Shown one piece after another: positions 55,685-64,000 of a stretch of DNA of 64,000 nucleotides. Position numbers and translations under genes: made by a program. This DNA comes from Buchnera aphidicola (Meitanaphis flavogallis) (GTDB lineage: Bacteria > Pseudomonadota > Gammaproteobacteria > Enterobacterales > Enterobacteriaceae), in contig CP140038.1 of NCBI GenBank assembly GCA_039830035.1, positions 434,001 through 498,000 on the forward strand. Direction: 5' to 3'. The notes under the pieces are model-generated. The model saw only the letters and a program-made list of their open reading frames with translations. It was not told the DNA's origin and ran no database searches. Within the stretch, counting starts at the first letter, position 1. Each line of letters opens with the position of its first letter.

Positions 55685-56019
55685 ATTATTTCATTATGTA
55701 CGTAATGATTTAAATTTGTCATTATCCAATATGATCCAAACAGAATAATTGTAATAATCAAAAAAGCAAATATTATCGATATCATATTCCACCTATATTC
55801 ATAAGAAAAATCTAAATAAAAAAAAGACTTAATATGAACTAAAACTTGAATAATTAAACATAATATCACTATAACACTGGTTATTATCTTAGAGTATGTT
55901 CCTTTTATAACGACTAAAAATGGAAGTATAGTTAATGTAGTTAATATTATAAAATTTAAAACATAAAAAAAATATTTACTTTTAAAAATTAAAATACTCT
56001 TCAAATAAGAAAAACTCAT
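55681..56019 (-). CDS. cyoD: Cytochrome bo3 ubiquinol oxidase subunit IV
   Basis: Small membrane subunit that helps CuB/subunit assembly. The ATG at 56019 gives [12 protein letters not shown] and 112 residues (109 in E. coli); the frame is open further upstream inside cyoC, but the extra residues are not family-like. Three membrane helices. Family blocks: TILPFLVVIKG, IIQVLVHIKSFFYLD and WIMTNLNHYV. The start overlaps the cyoC stop (ATGA) and its own TGA overlaps the cyoE start, so translation is probably coupled. Confidence 0.95.
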   Translation of the reverse strand: MSFSYLKSILIFKSKYFFYVLNFIILTTLTILPFLVVIKGTYSKIITSVIVILCLIIQVLVHIKSFFYLDFSYEYRWNMISIIFAFLIITIILFGSYWIMTNLNHYVHNEII

Positions 56020-56633
56020 AATATTACCCCAATTAAATAAACTATAGAAAAAACAAATACCCATATTATGTCCAAAAAATGCCAAAATAAACTTAAACAA
56101 AAGATTCTCATGTATACTTCATACGTAATTCCAAATTTTATTACTTGTTGGATCATTACTATAATCCACAATAAAGCTGAAACCACATGAATACCATGAG
56201 TAGACAGCAAAACAAAAAAAGCAGATAAAAAACCACTACAAGATGGACCATATCCTCGATGTACTAAATTATAAAATTCCAACGTTTCTAGAACTAAAAA
56301 TATTAAACCTAATAGAAAAGTTATACTAAACCAAAATATAACTTTGTTTTTATTATATTTTTCTATTTCTATAAAAATAAAACTATAAGAAAAAGAACTA
56401 AATAACAATAACAAACTCTCTACCATCACTAATGGAAGATAAAAAATATCTTTTCCAGATGGGCCATGAGCTATATTGTTTTTCATAACTATATACACAG
56501 CAAATAATGTAGCAAAAATAATACAATCATTCATCAAATACAACCAAAAACCAAATAATTTATTAGACCGCAAAATGCTCATACTTAACTTTCTTATATT
56601 TTTTTTTCTATTTGTTATATTACTCACTGTCAT
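56016..56633 (-). CDS. cyoC: Cytochrome bo3 ubiquinol oxidase subunit III
   Basis: Haem-copper oxidase subunit III. 205 residues, against 204 in E. coli, five membrane helices. Family blocks: [59 protein letters not shown] (partial), [14 protein letters not shown]. The ATG at 56633 overlaps the cyoB TGA as ATGA; the stop overlaps cyoD. Intact. Confidence 0.97.
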   Translation of the reverse strand: MTVSNITNRKKNIRKLSMSILRSNKLFGFWLYLMNDCIIFATLFAVYIVMKNNIAHGPSGKDIFYLPLVMVESLLLLFSSFSYSFIFIEIEKYNKNKVIFWFSITFLLGLIFLVLETLEFYNLVHRGYGPSCSGFLSAFFVLLSTHGIHVVSALLWIIVMIQQVIKFGITYEVYMRIFCLSLFWHFLDIIWVFVFSIVYLIGVIL

Positions 56634-58618
56634 TTTAATCCTACTTTTTTAAGATCATTAATATACTGGTTTTCAATCTGATTAACATTATCTTTGGAAA
56701 TTATATAACCATGATCAATAAAAAAACTCTTTCTAATTAACAAACATAAAATTACAAAAATAGATAAAAAACATAACCAAAAAATATACCAAATCAAAGA
56801 AAAACTAAAAATAACAGAAAATAAACTAATTATAATACCAGAACTAGTTTTATTTGGCATGTGAATATCAGAATATATGACACGCGCTACATTCTTCTTT
56901 TTTACTTTTTCTTTTGATTTCCAAAAACAATCACGAGAACAAACCGTAGGTATAATAGCAAAATTATATAATGGAGGTGGAGACGAAGTTGACCATTCTA
57001 ATGTTCTTCCATTCCATGGATCACCTGTAAAATCTCGATAAATGTTACGATCTCGAATAGACACTAAAACTTGAATAATTTGACATATAATCCCTACTGC
57101 AATTAAAAATGTACCAAAAGAAGCACATACCAACATAGAATGAAATTGAGGATCTATATGTTGACTTAAACGACGAGTCATACCCATTAATCCCAAAAAA
57201 TATAAAGGCATAAAAGCACAAAAAAAACCTAAAATCCAACACCAAAATGCACGCTTTCCCCATTTTTCAGATAAAGTAAATCCAAACATTTTAGGAAACC
57301 AATAAGTAATCCCAGAAAAACATCCAAATACTACACCACCAATAATTACATTATGAAAATGCGCTACTAAAAACACACTATTATGTAATACGAAATCTAC
57401 AGCAGGTAAAGATAATAAAACACCAGACATGCCACCTATAGAAAAAGTTATTAAAAACCCAATAGTCCATAACATAGAAGAATGCATACGAATACGTCCA
57501 TAGTGCATAGTAAATAACCAATTAAAAATTTTTACTCCTGTTGGTACTGCTATAACCATTGTAGCTATACCAAAAAACGCATTTACATCAGCTCCAGCAC
57601 CCATAGTAAAAAAATGATGTAACCATACCACAAAAGATAAAATAGTAATTGCAATTGTAGCCCACACTAAAGATACGTATCCAAACAATTCTTTTCTAGA
57701 AAAAGTAGCTACTACTTCAGAAAATACTCCAAAAACAGGAAGAATTAAAATGTATACTTCTGGATGTCCCCAAATCCAAATTAAATTAACATACATCATT
57801 GCATTACCGCCGGAATCATTAGTAAAAAAATGAAATCCAAGATATCTATCCAAAGTCAGTAACAATAGACTCACTGTTAAAACAGGAAAAGAAGCTAACA
57901 TCAAAACATTTGTACAAACTGCCGTCCATGTAAACACCGGCATTTTAAATAAAGACATTCCAGGTGCTCTCATTTTTAAAATAGTAACCAAAAAATTGAT
58001 AGCCGTTAGAGTAGTTCCTATGCCAGATAATTGTAAACTCCAGATCCAATAGTCTACTCCTACTCCAGGACTAAATGTCATTTCTGATAAAGGAGGGTAA
58101 CCTAACCAACCTGTTTGCGCAAACTCACCAATTCCAAGAGAAAGATTTATTAATACTGCTCCACCAACAGTTAACCATAAACTTAAATTATTTAAAAACG
58201 GGAACGCAATATCACGAGCACCAATTTGTAAAGGAACTACTAAATTCATCAATCCAACAACTAAAGGCATTGCTACAAAAAAAATCATAATAACGCCATG
58301 TGCAGTAAACACTTGATCATAATGATGAGACGACAGAAATCCTGTTCCTGCTTTAGAAGAAGCTAAAACTTGCTGAATACGCATCATAATAGCGTCAACA
58401 AAACCACGAAATAACATAATAACAGCAAGAAAAATATACATAATTGCAATTTTTTTATGATCTACCGAACAACACCATTCGTTCCATATATAATTCCACT
58501 TCTTTAAATAAGTAACTATCATAAATATAGACATAGAACATAAAATAATTATAGAATACGTTGTCATTATAATAGGATCATTATAAGGAATAGCATTCCA
58601 ATCTAATCTACCAAACAT
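56630..58618 (-). CDS. cyoB: Cytochrome bo3 ubiquinol oxidase subunit I
   Basis: Catalytic subunit that reduces O2 and pumps protons, with haem b, haem o3 and CuB. 662 residues, against 663 in E. coli. CuB and haem ligands are in [12 protein letters not shown] (His with the cross-linked Tyr), [10 protein letters not shown] and [12 protein letters not shown]; the low-spin haem His is in [12 protein letters not shown]-channel block [11 protein letters not shown] follows. It is the best-conserved protein of the window. It lies 58 bases downstream of cyoA and overlaps cyoC by 4 bases. It is the only terminal oxidase seen here. Confidence 0.99.
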   Translation of the reverse strand: MFGRLDWNAIPYNDPIIMTTYSIIILCSMSIFMIVTYLKKWNYIWNEWCCSVDHKKIAIMYIFLAVIMLFRGFVDAIMMRIQQVLASSKAGTGFLSSHHYDQVFTAHGVIMIFFVAMPLVVGLMNLVVPLQIGARDIAFPFLNNLSLWLTVGGAVLINLSLGIGEFAQTGWLGYPPLSEMTFSPGVGVDYWIWSLQLSGIGTTLTAINFLVTILKMRAPGMSLFKMPVFTWTAVCTNVLMLASFPVLTVSLLLLTLDRYLGFHFFTNDSGGNAMMYVNLIWIWGHPEVYILILPVFGVFSEVVATFSRKELFGYVSLVWATIAITILSFVVWLHHFFTMGAGADVNAFFGIATMVIAVPTGVKIFNWLFTMHYGRIRMHSSMLWTIGFLITFSIGGMSGVLLSLPAVDFVLHNSVFLVAHFHNVIIGGVVFGCFSGITYWFPKMFGFTLSEKWGKRAFWCWILGFFCAFMPLYFLGLMGMTRRLSQHIDPQFHSMLVCASFGTFLIAVGIICQIIQVLVSIRDRNIYRDFTGDPWNGRTLEWSTSSPPPLYNFAIIPTVCSRDCFWKSKEKVKKKNVARVIYSDIHMPNKTSSGIIISLFSVIFSFSLIWYIFWLCFLSIFVILCLLIRKSFFIDHGYIISKDNVNQIENQYINDLKKVGLK

Positions 58619-58676
58619 ATTATAAAATTCCTTAAATCTTAATTAAGTATAATTACAATAATAAAATTACCTTCTG

Positions 58677-59528
58677 CTATATTTCATTTTTTTTGATAAT
58701 AATATTAAATAAATTATTTTTTATACTAGAATAATATTCAATTATATTATTTTCACTAGGATATGCTACTTTTTCAAAACTAGATATAGAATCTAATTTA
58801 TGTGAAGAATGTCGTACCTTTTCTATCCATTTTTTAAATAAAACAACATTAGAAGTTACCCTTGTCGTAAATTTCATATCAGAAAATCCTTTTCCGCTAT
58901 AATTAGAAGACATTCCTCTATAAACTCCAGATCTATTAGCAATTAAATTTAATTGAGTACGCATACCAGCCATAGTATATATTTGACTGCCTAAAGAAGG
59001 AATAAAAAAAGAATTCATTACAGAATTAGATGTTAATTCAAACGTGATTGGAGTATTAACAGGAAAAACCAATTCATTAACGGTAGCAATTTTCTCCTTC
59101 GGATAAATAAATAACCACTTCCAATCTAAAGACACAACATTAATTTTTATAGGTTCAACATTAGAAACAATTTTCTTATACGGATCTAAATCATGAACAG
59201 ACTTCCATGACAATATAGAAAGAAAAATAATTATCAAAATAGGAAATCCCCACACTAATGACTCAATAACATTAGAATGAGACCAATGAGGTCTATAATC
59301 AGAATTAATATTAGTCTCTCTATATTTTGTTGAAAAAAACCATGTCATACAAAAAACTGGAACTATAATCAATAACATTACCGTAAATGCAACTAATATT
59401 AAAGACTTCTGCTTTATAGCTATATCACCTTTAGGGCATAAAACTCCACTATTACATCCATTTAAAAACAGAATACAACTCATTAAAAAAAAATTTAACA
59501 TACATATACGAAATTTTAAAAATTGCAT
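58677..59528 (-). CDS. cyoA: Cytochrome bo3 ubiquinol oxidase subunit II (lipoprotein)
   Basis: Subunit II of the quinol oxidase. 283 residues, against 315 in E. coli; the shortfall is mainly the C-terminal tail. The signal peptide ends in the lipobox LFLNGCNSG, so Lgt in this window should modify the cysteine. Two membrane helices follow, then the cupredoxin domain: VVSLDWKWLFIYP, NSVMNSFFIPSLGSQIYTMAGM, and FSDMKFTT. As in all bo3 oxidases CuA ligands are missing. First gene of the cyo operon. A hairpin with a U run lies about 145 bases upstream. Confidence 0.97.
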   Translation of the reverse strand: MQFLKFRICMLNFFLMSCILFLNGCNSGVLCPKGDIAIKQKSLILVAFTVMLLIIVPVFCMTWFFSTKYRETNINSDYRPHWSHSNVIESLVWGFPILIIIFLSILSWKSVHDLDPYKKIVSNVEPIKINVVSLDWKWLFIYPKEKIATVNELVFPVNTPITFELTSNSVMNSFFIPSLGSQIYTMAGMRTQLNLIANRSGVYRGMSSNYSGKGFSDMKFTTRVTSNVVLFKKWIEKVRHSSHKLDSISSFEKVAYPSENNIIEYYSSIKNNLFNIIIKKNEI

Positions 59529-59913
59529 TTAATCACCTCAACATCCATTTTATATTGCAAAATGATACTTATAGAATGATCTTTTATTATAAAAATAATC
59601 ATTTTTTAAAAAATACATTAGTTTTATAATTTCAATTCCAATCTCTAAATAAAATGTATGAATAAAAAAAATCTGTGATGTTAAAAATCACATGAATCTT
59701 TAATAAAATAGTTCCTGTTGAAAAATTTTATGTAATGTCTATCAATAAAACATTTATTTTTATGATTTAATGAAATATACCAAAAAATTATATAATTCAT
59801 ATAATATAAAACTTACAACATATATAGCATAAATAAAATTATCTTATGTTTATTTTCAACTTAATATATGCTTAAAATATATTAAAATAACAAAAAATTA
59901 ATTAAAGAAAAAA
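59529..59913. other. Divergent intergenic region cyoA/bolA
   Basis: About 385 bases. In E. coli yajG and ampG lie here on the minus strand, upstream of cyoA; neither is recognisable now. It should contain the cyoA and bolA promoters. GAGGTGATT overlaps the 15 bases before cyoA, giving it a good AGGTG ribosome binding site. Confidence 0.45.
59663..59692 (-). terminator. Terminator-like hairpin upstream of cyoA
   Basis: On the minus strand TGTGAT (59692-59687), loop, ATCACA (59679-59674), then GA and a run of eight U (59671-59664 region). This is the form of an intrinsic terminator reading towards cyoA, about 145 bases before its ATG. Since ampG stood upstream of cyoA in the ancestor, it may be the relic terminator of that gene; an attenuator in the cyoA leader is also possible. 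Confidence 0.4.
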
Positions 59914-60240
59914 ATGATTATAAAAATAATAAAAAATATATTAACATCAGTATTAAATACAACAATCGTTGAAATTATTAATGAAAGTAAAAAACATAAA
60001 ACGTTTATGAAAAATCATTCGCATTTTAAAATCATCATAGTTAGCAATGATTTCATGAAATATAGTTTAATAAAAAGACATCAAAAAATATACTGTTTAC
60101 TATCGAAATGTATGTCTCAATACAAAATTCATGGATTGGCATTATATACATATACTATTAATGAATGGAACAAAAAATCTAATAAAAACTTAATTTCCCC
60201 TATATGTGTAAAATCACATGTCAAATCATCAAAGATGTGA
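59914..60240 (+). CDS. bolA: BolA-family protein
   Basis: Stress-linked BolA protein, partner of monothiol glutaredoxins in Fe-S traffic and a reported transcription modulator in E. coli. 108 residues, against 105. KH-like fold with ESKKHKTFMKNHSHFKIIIVS (family ESxxHxxxxxxxSHFK) and KRHQKIYCLLSKCMS, then IHGLALYTYTINEW; the helix-turn-helix-like RHR part reads KRHQ. Conserved in the main. It keeps the E. coli order bolA-tig-clpP-clpX. Confidence 0.93.
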   Translation: MIIKIIKNILTSVLNTTIVEIINESKKHKTFMKNHSHFKIIIVSNDFMKYSLIKRHQKIYCLLSKCMSQYKIHGLALYTYTINEWNKKSNKNLISPICVKSHVKSSKM

Positions 60241-60344
60241 GAAAAAAATTAACGGCTATTAACACAAAAAGATCAATAAAATTTAAAAAAATAATTAAAT
60301 ATTTCATAAAAATTATTTTTAAAAAATAACTTTAAGGAAAAAAA

Positions 60345-61628
60345 ATGGAACTTGAAATTAAAAAAAACAAAAATTTATTACGCAATATCCATATTACTAT
60401 TCCAAATAACATTATAAAAAAATCTATATATGTAGAATTCTTGAAACTAAATAATACTATACACACAAACGGATTTAGAAAAGGAAAAACACCATTATAT
60501 ACATTAAAAAAAAATTATGGAGCAACAGTACAAAAACAAGTATTGAAAAAACTAATAAAACAATACTTCTTGGATAAAATTAAAAAAGAAACGTTCCAAA
60601 TAGCTGGAACTCCTGACTTTATCCTACAAAAATATAAGAATAATCAAGATCTTAATTGTTTAATAGAATTTGAAATATATCCGAAATTTAAACTCAACAC
60701 AGACCAATTTACTATACAGACACCAGTAATTAACATTACTGAACAAGACATTCAAAAAATAGCTGACAAATCTTTTAAAAAAAATATTTGGATAGAAGTA
60801 GATCGTACTATTGCACTGTATGATAAAATTACTATCACTTGTATAAATCACAGTTCCAATAAAGAGTTCAAAAAATATAATTTATATAATTTTCAATTTA
60901 TTATTGGAAACAATGAAATATTACCCGAAATTGAAGAACAATTGCTAGTCCATAAAACTAATGAATCTTTCTTTATTAACATAAAATTCTCAAAACATCA
61001 TTGCGAAAAACAAATAGCAAACAAAATATGTGCAATAGAAATAATTATTAAAAAAGTAGAAGAACTCAAAGAAAAAATATTAGAAAAAAAAGAAAACAAA
61101 AAACTAAATTTAAGTCAACAACGTAAAAATATTGAAAATATACTTAAAAATCAATCAAAAATAATAGTTGAAAATTACATAAAATCAAAAATAATAAATA
61201 GTTTGATCTCATCTAATCCTATAGATGTTCCATCCACTTTAATAAAAAGTGCTTTCGTTACGTTAAGAGAAAAACAAATAAAAATATATAAAAAAAATGT
61301 AAATAATATATTCACAACTATAAATACAAAAGACCTGACCATAGAAGCACGTCACCAAGTGACAGCTACAATTCTTTTGAATAAACTTATACAAGACCAC
61401 TTATTAAAACCTAATATTAATAACATACAAAATTTAATACAAAAGTGTTCTACATCATACCATCATACTAAAAAACTAATTCTATTATACAAAAACAATG
61501 AAAACATTAAACAATATTTTAATAATATTGACCTAGAACAACAAGCTATTACTAAAATTTTGGAAAAATCTATTAAACATATAAAAAAATATAATTTTCA
61601 CGAAGCAATGCAAAATTTAATTATATAA
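60345..61628 (+). CDS. tig: Trigger factor
   Basis: Ribosome-bound chaperone with prolyl isomerase domain. 427 residues, against 432 in E. coli. The ribosome-docking signature NGFRKGKTPLY (family GFRKGKVP) is clear near residues 44-54. The middle FKBP domain is heavily diverged, and the C-terminal helical domain is recognisable only by position and lengths. AAGGAAAAAAAATGG gives a strong ribosome binding site and decides the start. It precedes clpP by 227 bases. Confidence 0.92.
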   Translation: MELEIKKNKNLLRNIHITIPNNIIKKSIYVEFLKLNNTIHTNGFRKGKTPLYTLKKNYGATVQKQVLKKLIKQYFLDKIKKETFQIAGTPDFILQKYKNNQDLNCLIEFEIYPKFKLNTDQFTIQTPVINITEQDIQKIADKSFKKNIWIEVDRTIALYDKITITCINHSSNKEFKKYNLYNFQFIIGNNEILPEIEEQLLVHKTNESFFINIKFSKHHCEKQIANKICAIEIIIKKVEELKEKILEKKENKKLNLSQQRKNIENILKNQSKIIVENYIKSKIINSLISSNPIDVPSTLIKSAFVTLREKQIKIYKKNVNNIFTTINTKDLTIEARHQVTATILLNKLIQDHLLKPNINNIQNLIQKCSTSYHHTKKLILLYKNNENIKQYFNNIDLEQQAITKILEKSIKHIKKYNFHEAMQNLII

Positions 61629-61855
61629 ACTGATATAACTCAATAGTTAACTATAAGTAATAAAATTGCATTAAATTTATACTGAGTCCTACAATCTATA
61701 TATTTGTTACAAAAAAATTTTTTTAAAAAATTATCTGTAAAAAATAAATGTTTATTTATTAAATAATATAACTAATACTTTAAAACATCCTGAATTATAC
61801 TATTCTAAAATTAACAAAACAATACTTTTCATCTTGTACATATTGGAAATAACAA

Positions 61856-62479
61856 ATGCTATATAAAAAAACAAGTAAACAAAAAAATAACAATACTTTG
61901 CTAATTCCTATGGTAATAGAAAAAACATCTCACGGAGAAAGATCGTATGACATATATTCTAAACTATTAAAAGAAAGAATTATTTTTCTAACTGGAACTA
62001 TCGAAGACGTTATAGCTAATTCTATAGTGGCTCAAATTTTATTCTTAGAATCTGAAAATCCTACTCAAGACATTTTTATATATATCAATTCACCAGGAGG
62101 AGCAATTTCATCAGGTATGTCTATTTATGACACTATGCAGTTTGTAACGCCTCAAATTAATACAATTTGTATAGGACAAGCATGTTCCATGGCGGCTTTA
62201 ATTCTTACTTCAGGAGAAAAAGGAAAGCGATTTTGTTTACCAAATTCACGTGTTATGATTCATCAACCATTAGGCGGATGCAATGGACAAGCTTCAGACA
62301 TAGAAATTCATGCTCGAGAAATTATGATAATAAAAGAAACAATTAACAAGATAATGTCTATGCATACCGGAAAAAATATAAGCGATATTAAAAAAGACAC
62401 TGAAAGAGATTATTTTCTTTCTGCTGCAGAAGCAATTGAATATGGATTAATAGATTCTATTTTATATCATCGAAAGTAA
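61856..62479 (+). CDS. clpP: ATP-dependent Clp protease proteolytic subunit
   Basis: Serine peptidase ring that degrades proteins fed by ClpX. 207 residues, as in E. coli. Catalytic Ser is in [14 protein letters not shown], His in [10 protein letters not shown], Asp in [44 protein letters not shown] marks the N-terminal part (partial match), and [13 protein letters not shown] the oxyanion region. The first 15 residues correspond to the propeptide. It is followed by clpX after 110 bases. Confidence 0.98.
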   Translation: MLYKKTSKQKNNNTLLIPMVIEKTSHGERSYDIYSKLLKERIIFLTGTIEDVIANSIVAQILFLESENPTQDIFIYINSPGGAISSGMSIYDTMQFVTPQINTICIGQACSMAALILTSGEKGKRFCLPNSRVMIHQPLGGCNGQASDIEIHAREIMIIKETINKIMSMHTGKNISDIKKDTERDYFLSAAEAIEYGLIDSILYHRK

Positions 62480-62589
62480 TGTTTAAAAGTATTAAAAAAT
62501 AATATTTGATACTAAAAACTAAAAAATACTAAATAAAAAAACTTACAATATCTTTATTGTATGTCATTACAATCATATAAGGAAAAATA

Positions 62590-63876
62590 ATGACAGATAA
62601 TATTCAAAATAATAATAAAAAACCATTATATTGCTCTTTTTGCGGAAAAAACCAAAAAGAAATAAAAAAACTTATAGCAGGACCATCAGTTTATATTTGT
62701 GATGAATGTATAAAATTATGTAATAACATTATTTACACAGAAAACAAAAATTCAAAAATATTAGAAAAAGATAAATATGAAATACCAACTCCCGATAAAA
62801 TAAAGAAACATCTTGATAGCTACGTCATAGGACATAGTCATACAAAAAAAATTCTTTCAGTAGCAGTATATAATCATTACAAACGTATTCAACACTCAAA
62901 TTGCGATATTGAATTAGGAAAAAGCAACATTTTACTTATTGGTCCTACAGGAAGCGGAAAAACATTGCTAGCAGAAACATTAGCAAGATTTCTTGATGTT
63001 CCATTTGCTATAACCGATGCTACTACTTTGACAGAAGCAGGATACGTAGGAGAAGACGTAGAAAATATCATTCAAAAATTACTAACTACTTGTGAATATA
63101 ACATAAAAAAAGCAGAAGAAGGAATTATTTATATAGATGAAATAGACAAACTTTCTCGTAAATCAGATAATCCATCTATAACTCGAGACGTATCTGGAGA
63201 AGGGGTTCAACAAGCTTTATTGAAATTAATAGAAGGAACTATAGCTTCAGTTCCTATGCAAGGTGGAAGAAAGCATCCGCAACAAGAATTTTTTAAAATA
63301 AATACTTCTAAAATTTTATTTATATGTGGAGGAACATTTTCTGGATTAGAAAAAATAATTTCTAAAAGAATTGAAACAGGCATGGGAATAGGATTTAACG
63401 CTAAAATTAAAAAAAATCAAAAAAAACATACAAAAAACAAAATACTAGAAAAAGTTAAACCTAAAGATTTAATTAAATTTGGATTAATTCCAGAATTTAT
63501 TGGAAGGTTGCCTATACTCACTACATTATACGAATTGAATAAAACAGCATTAATAGAAATTCTATGCAAACCTAAAAACGCATTAATTAAACAATATCAA
63601 AAATTGTTTAATCTTGAAGGAGTAGAACTAAAATTTCATAACGAAGCAATTGCATGCATAGCAGAAAAAGCGATAACTAGAAAATCTGGTGCACGCGGAT
63701 TACGTTCAATCATAGAAGTTATCCTTTTAGATACAATGTACAACTTACCTTCTATGGTAAATGTTAAAAAAATATTGATTAATAAATCAGTAGTTAATGG
63801 TAAGTCGATTCCAAAAATAATTTATAACAAGTATAAACCTGAAGAAATTCCTAACGGATTTAACAAAATTATCTGA
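62590..63876 (+). CDS. clpX: ATP-dependent Clp protease ATP-binding subunit ClpX
   Basis: AAA+ unfoldase for ClpP. 428 residues, against 424 in E. coli. N-terminal zinc domain: [11 protein letters not shown] and [10 protein letters not shown]. Walker A is [17 protein letters not shown], the pore loop [11 protein letters not shown], Walker [16 protein letters not shown], sensor/arginine blocks [17 protein letters not shown] and EFIGRLPI, the ClpP-contacting IGF loop in GMGIGFNA, and [25 protein letters not shown] gives a clear ribosome binding site. Complete. Confidence 0.98.
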   Translation: MTDNIQNNNKKPLYCSFCGKNQKEIKKLIAGPSVYICDECIKLCNNIIYTENKNSKILEKDKYEIPTPDKIKKHLDSYVIGHSHTKKILSVAVYNHYKRIQHSNCDIELGKSNILLIGPTGSGKTLLAETLARFLDVPFAITDATTLTEAGYVGEDVENIIQKLLTTCEYNIKKAEEGIIYIDEIDKLSRKSDNPSITRDVSGEGVQQALLKLIEGTIASVPMQGGRKHPQQEFFKINTSKILFICGGTFSGLEKIISKRIETGMGIGFNAKIKKNQKKHTKNKILEKVKPKDLIKFGLIPEFIGRLPILTTLYELNKTALIEILCKPKNALIKQYQKLFNLEGVELKFHNEAIACIAEKAITRKSGARGLRSIIEVILLDTMYNLPSMVNVKKILINKSVVNGKSIPKIIYNKYKPEEIPNGFNKII

Positions 63877-64000
63877 TTTCTATGAAAATAACATTTTTAT
63901 TTTTATGATCTTGACTTATTAATATTGAATATTGAATTGTTATTTCCAAATACTCAAGCTTGTTATAGCTTTAAACTAAATATTGGTAATTCAACATAAT
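63877..64000 (+). other. Downstream of clpX, upstream side of the expected lon
   Basis: About 125 bases to the window end. In E. coli lon follows clpX, but its start is not in view. A tandem AATATTG AATATTG (63921-63934) follows CTTGACTT. I could not define a heat-shock promoter with confidence. Confidence 0.3.

Noticed and set aside
59674..59692. TGTGA...TCACA resembling a CRP operator before cyoA
   Set aside because: The spacer is nine bases rather than six, and the arrangement with a U-run reads better as a hairpin terminator.

Overview
The window is a chromosomal segment of an obligate, genome-reduced gammaproteobacterial endosymbiont, and it looks very like Buchnera aphidicola of aphids. 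The evidence is extreme A+T richness, E. coli-like proteins with Lys/Asn/Ile-rich composition, a polA gene reduced to its 5'-3' exonuclease domain, no mobile elements, phage genes or CRISPR, and gene blocks that keep enterobacterial order with the intervening genes deleted. I cannot name the strain from sequence alone. All identifications are by recognising family motifs and remembered E. coli homologues; no database search was run.

Layout. 1-6200: tail of glnS, pyrG-eno (+), then ispF, ispD and ftsB (-). 6200-9960: a 3.8 kb stretch without an intact gene; about 7.6-9.8 kb of it is a decaying mutS on the minus strand. 9965-21650: dsbA and polA (exonuclease only) (+), engB (-), typA (+), then the minus-strand run prfB-lysS, lysA, lgt-thyA and gmk. 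21900-31300: ygfZ, miaB, ybeY, ybeX, leuS, holA, nadD, tusA (+). 31508-37317: asd (-), then yhgN, pgk-fbaA and mscS (+). 37354-46085: recC-recB-recD (+). 46170-46243: initiator tRNA (-). 46837-50063: ribE, thiL, ribD, nusB (+). 50076-54371: dxs, ispA, yajR (-). 54500: tusE (+). 54830-59528: cyoABCDE (-). 59914-63876: bolA, tig, clpP, clpX (+), ending just before the place where lon sits in E. coli.

Functions. The retained genes serve the symbiosis and core metabolism. asd and lysA feed essential amino acid (lysine) synthesis. ribE/ribD make riboflavin and thiL makes thiamine diphosphate. dxs/ispD/ispF/ispA make isoprenoids, and cyoE uses farnesyl diphosphate for haem O. eno, pgk and fbaA are glycolytic. 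cyoABCD is the only terminal oxidase seen. tusA/tusE and miaB modify tRNA. recBCD is kept although mutS is dead.

Most notable observations. Three genes (ftsB, nadD, recB) are each interrupted by a one-base frameshift that lies exactly in a run of 10-11 adenines. Restoring the run by one base gives full-length, well-conserved proteins. This fits rescue by RNA-polymerase slippage on poly(A), known from insect endosymbionts, although homopolymer sequencing error must be excluded. prfB keeps its programmed +1 frameshift at CUU UGA C, but with a poor internal Shine-Dalgarno. Several perfect inverted repeats lie between convergent genes.
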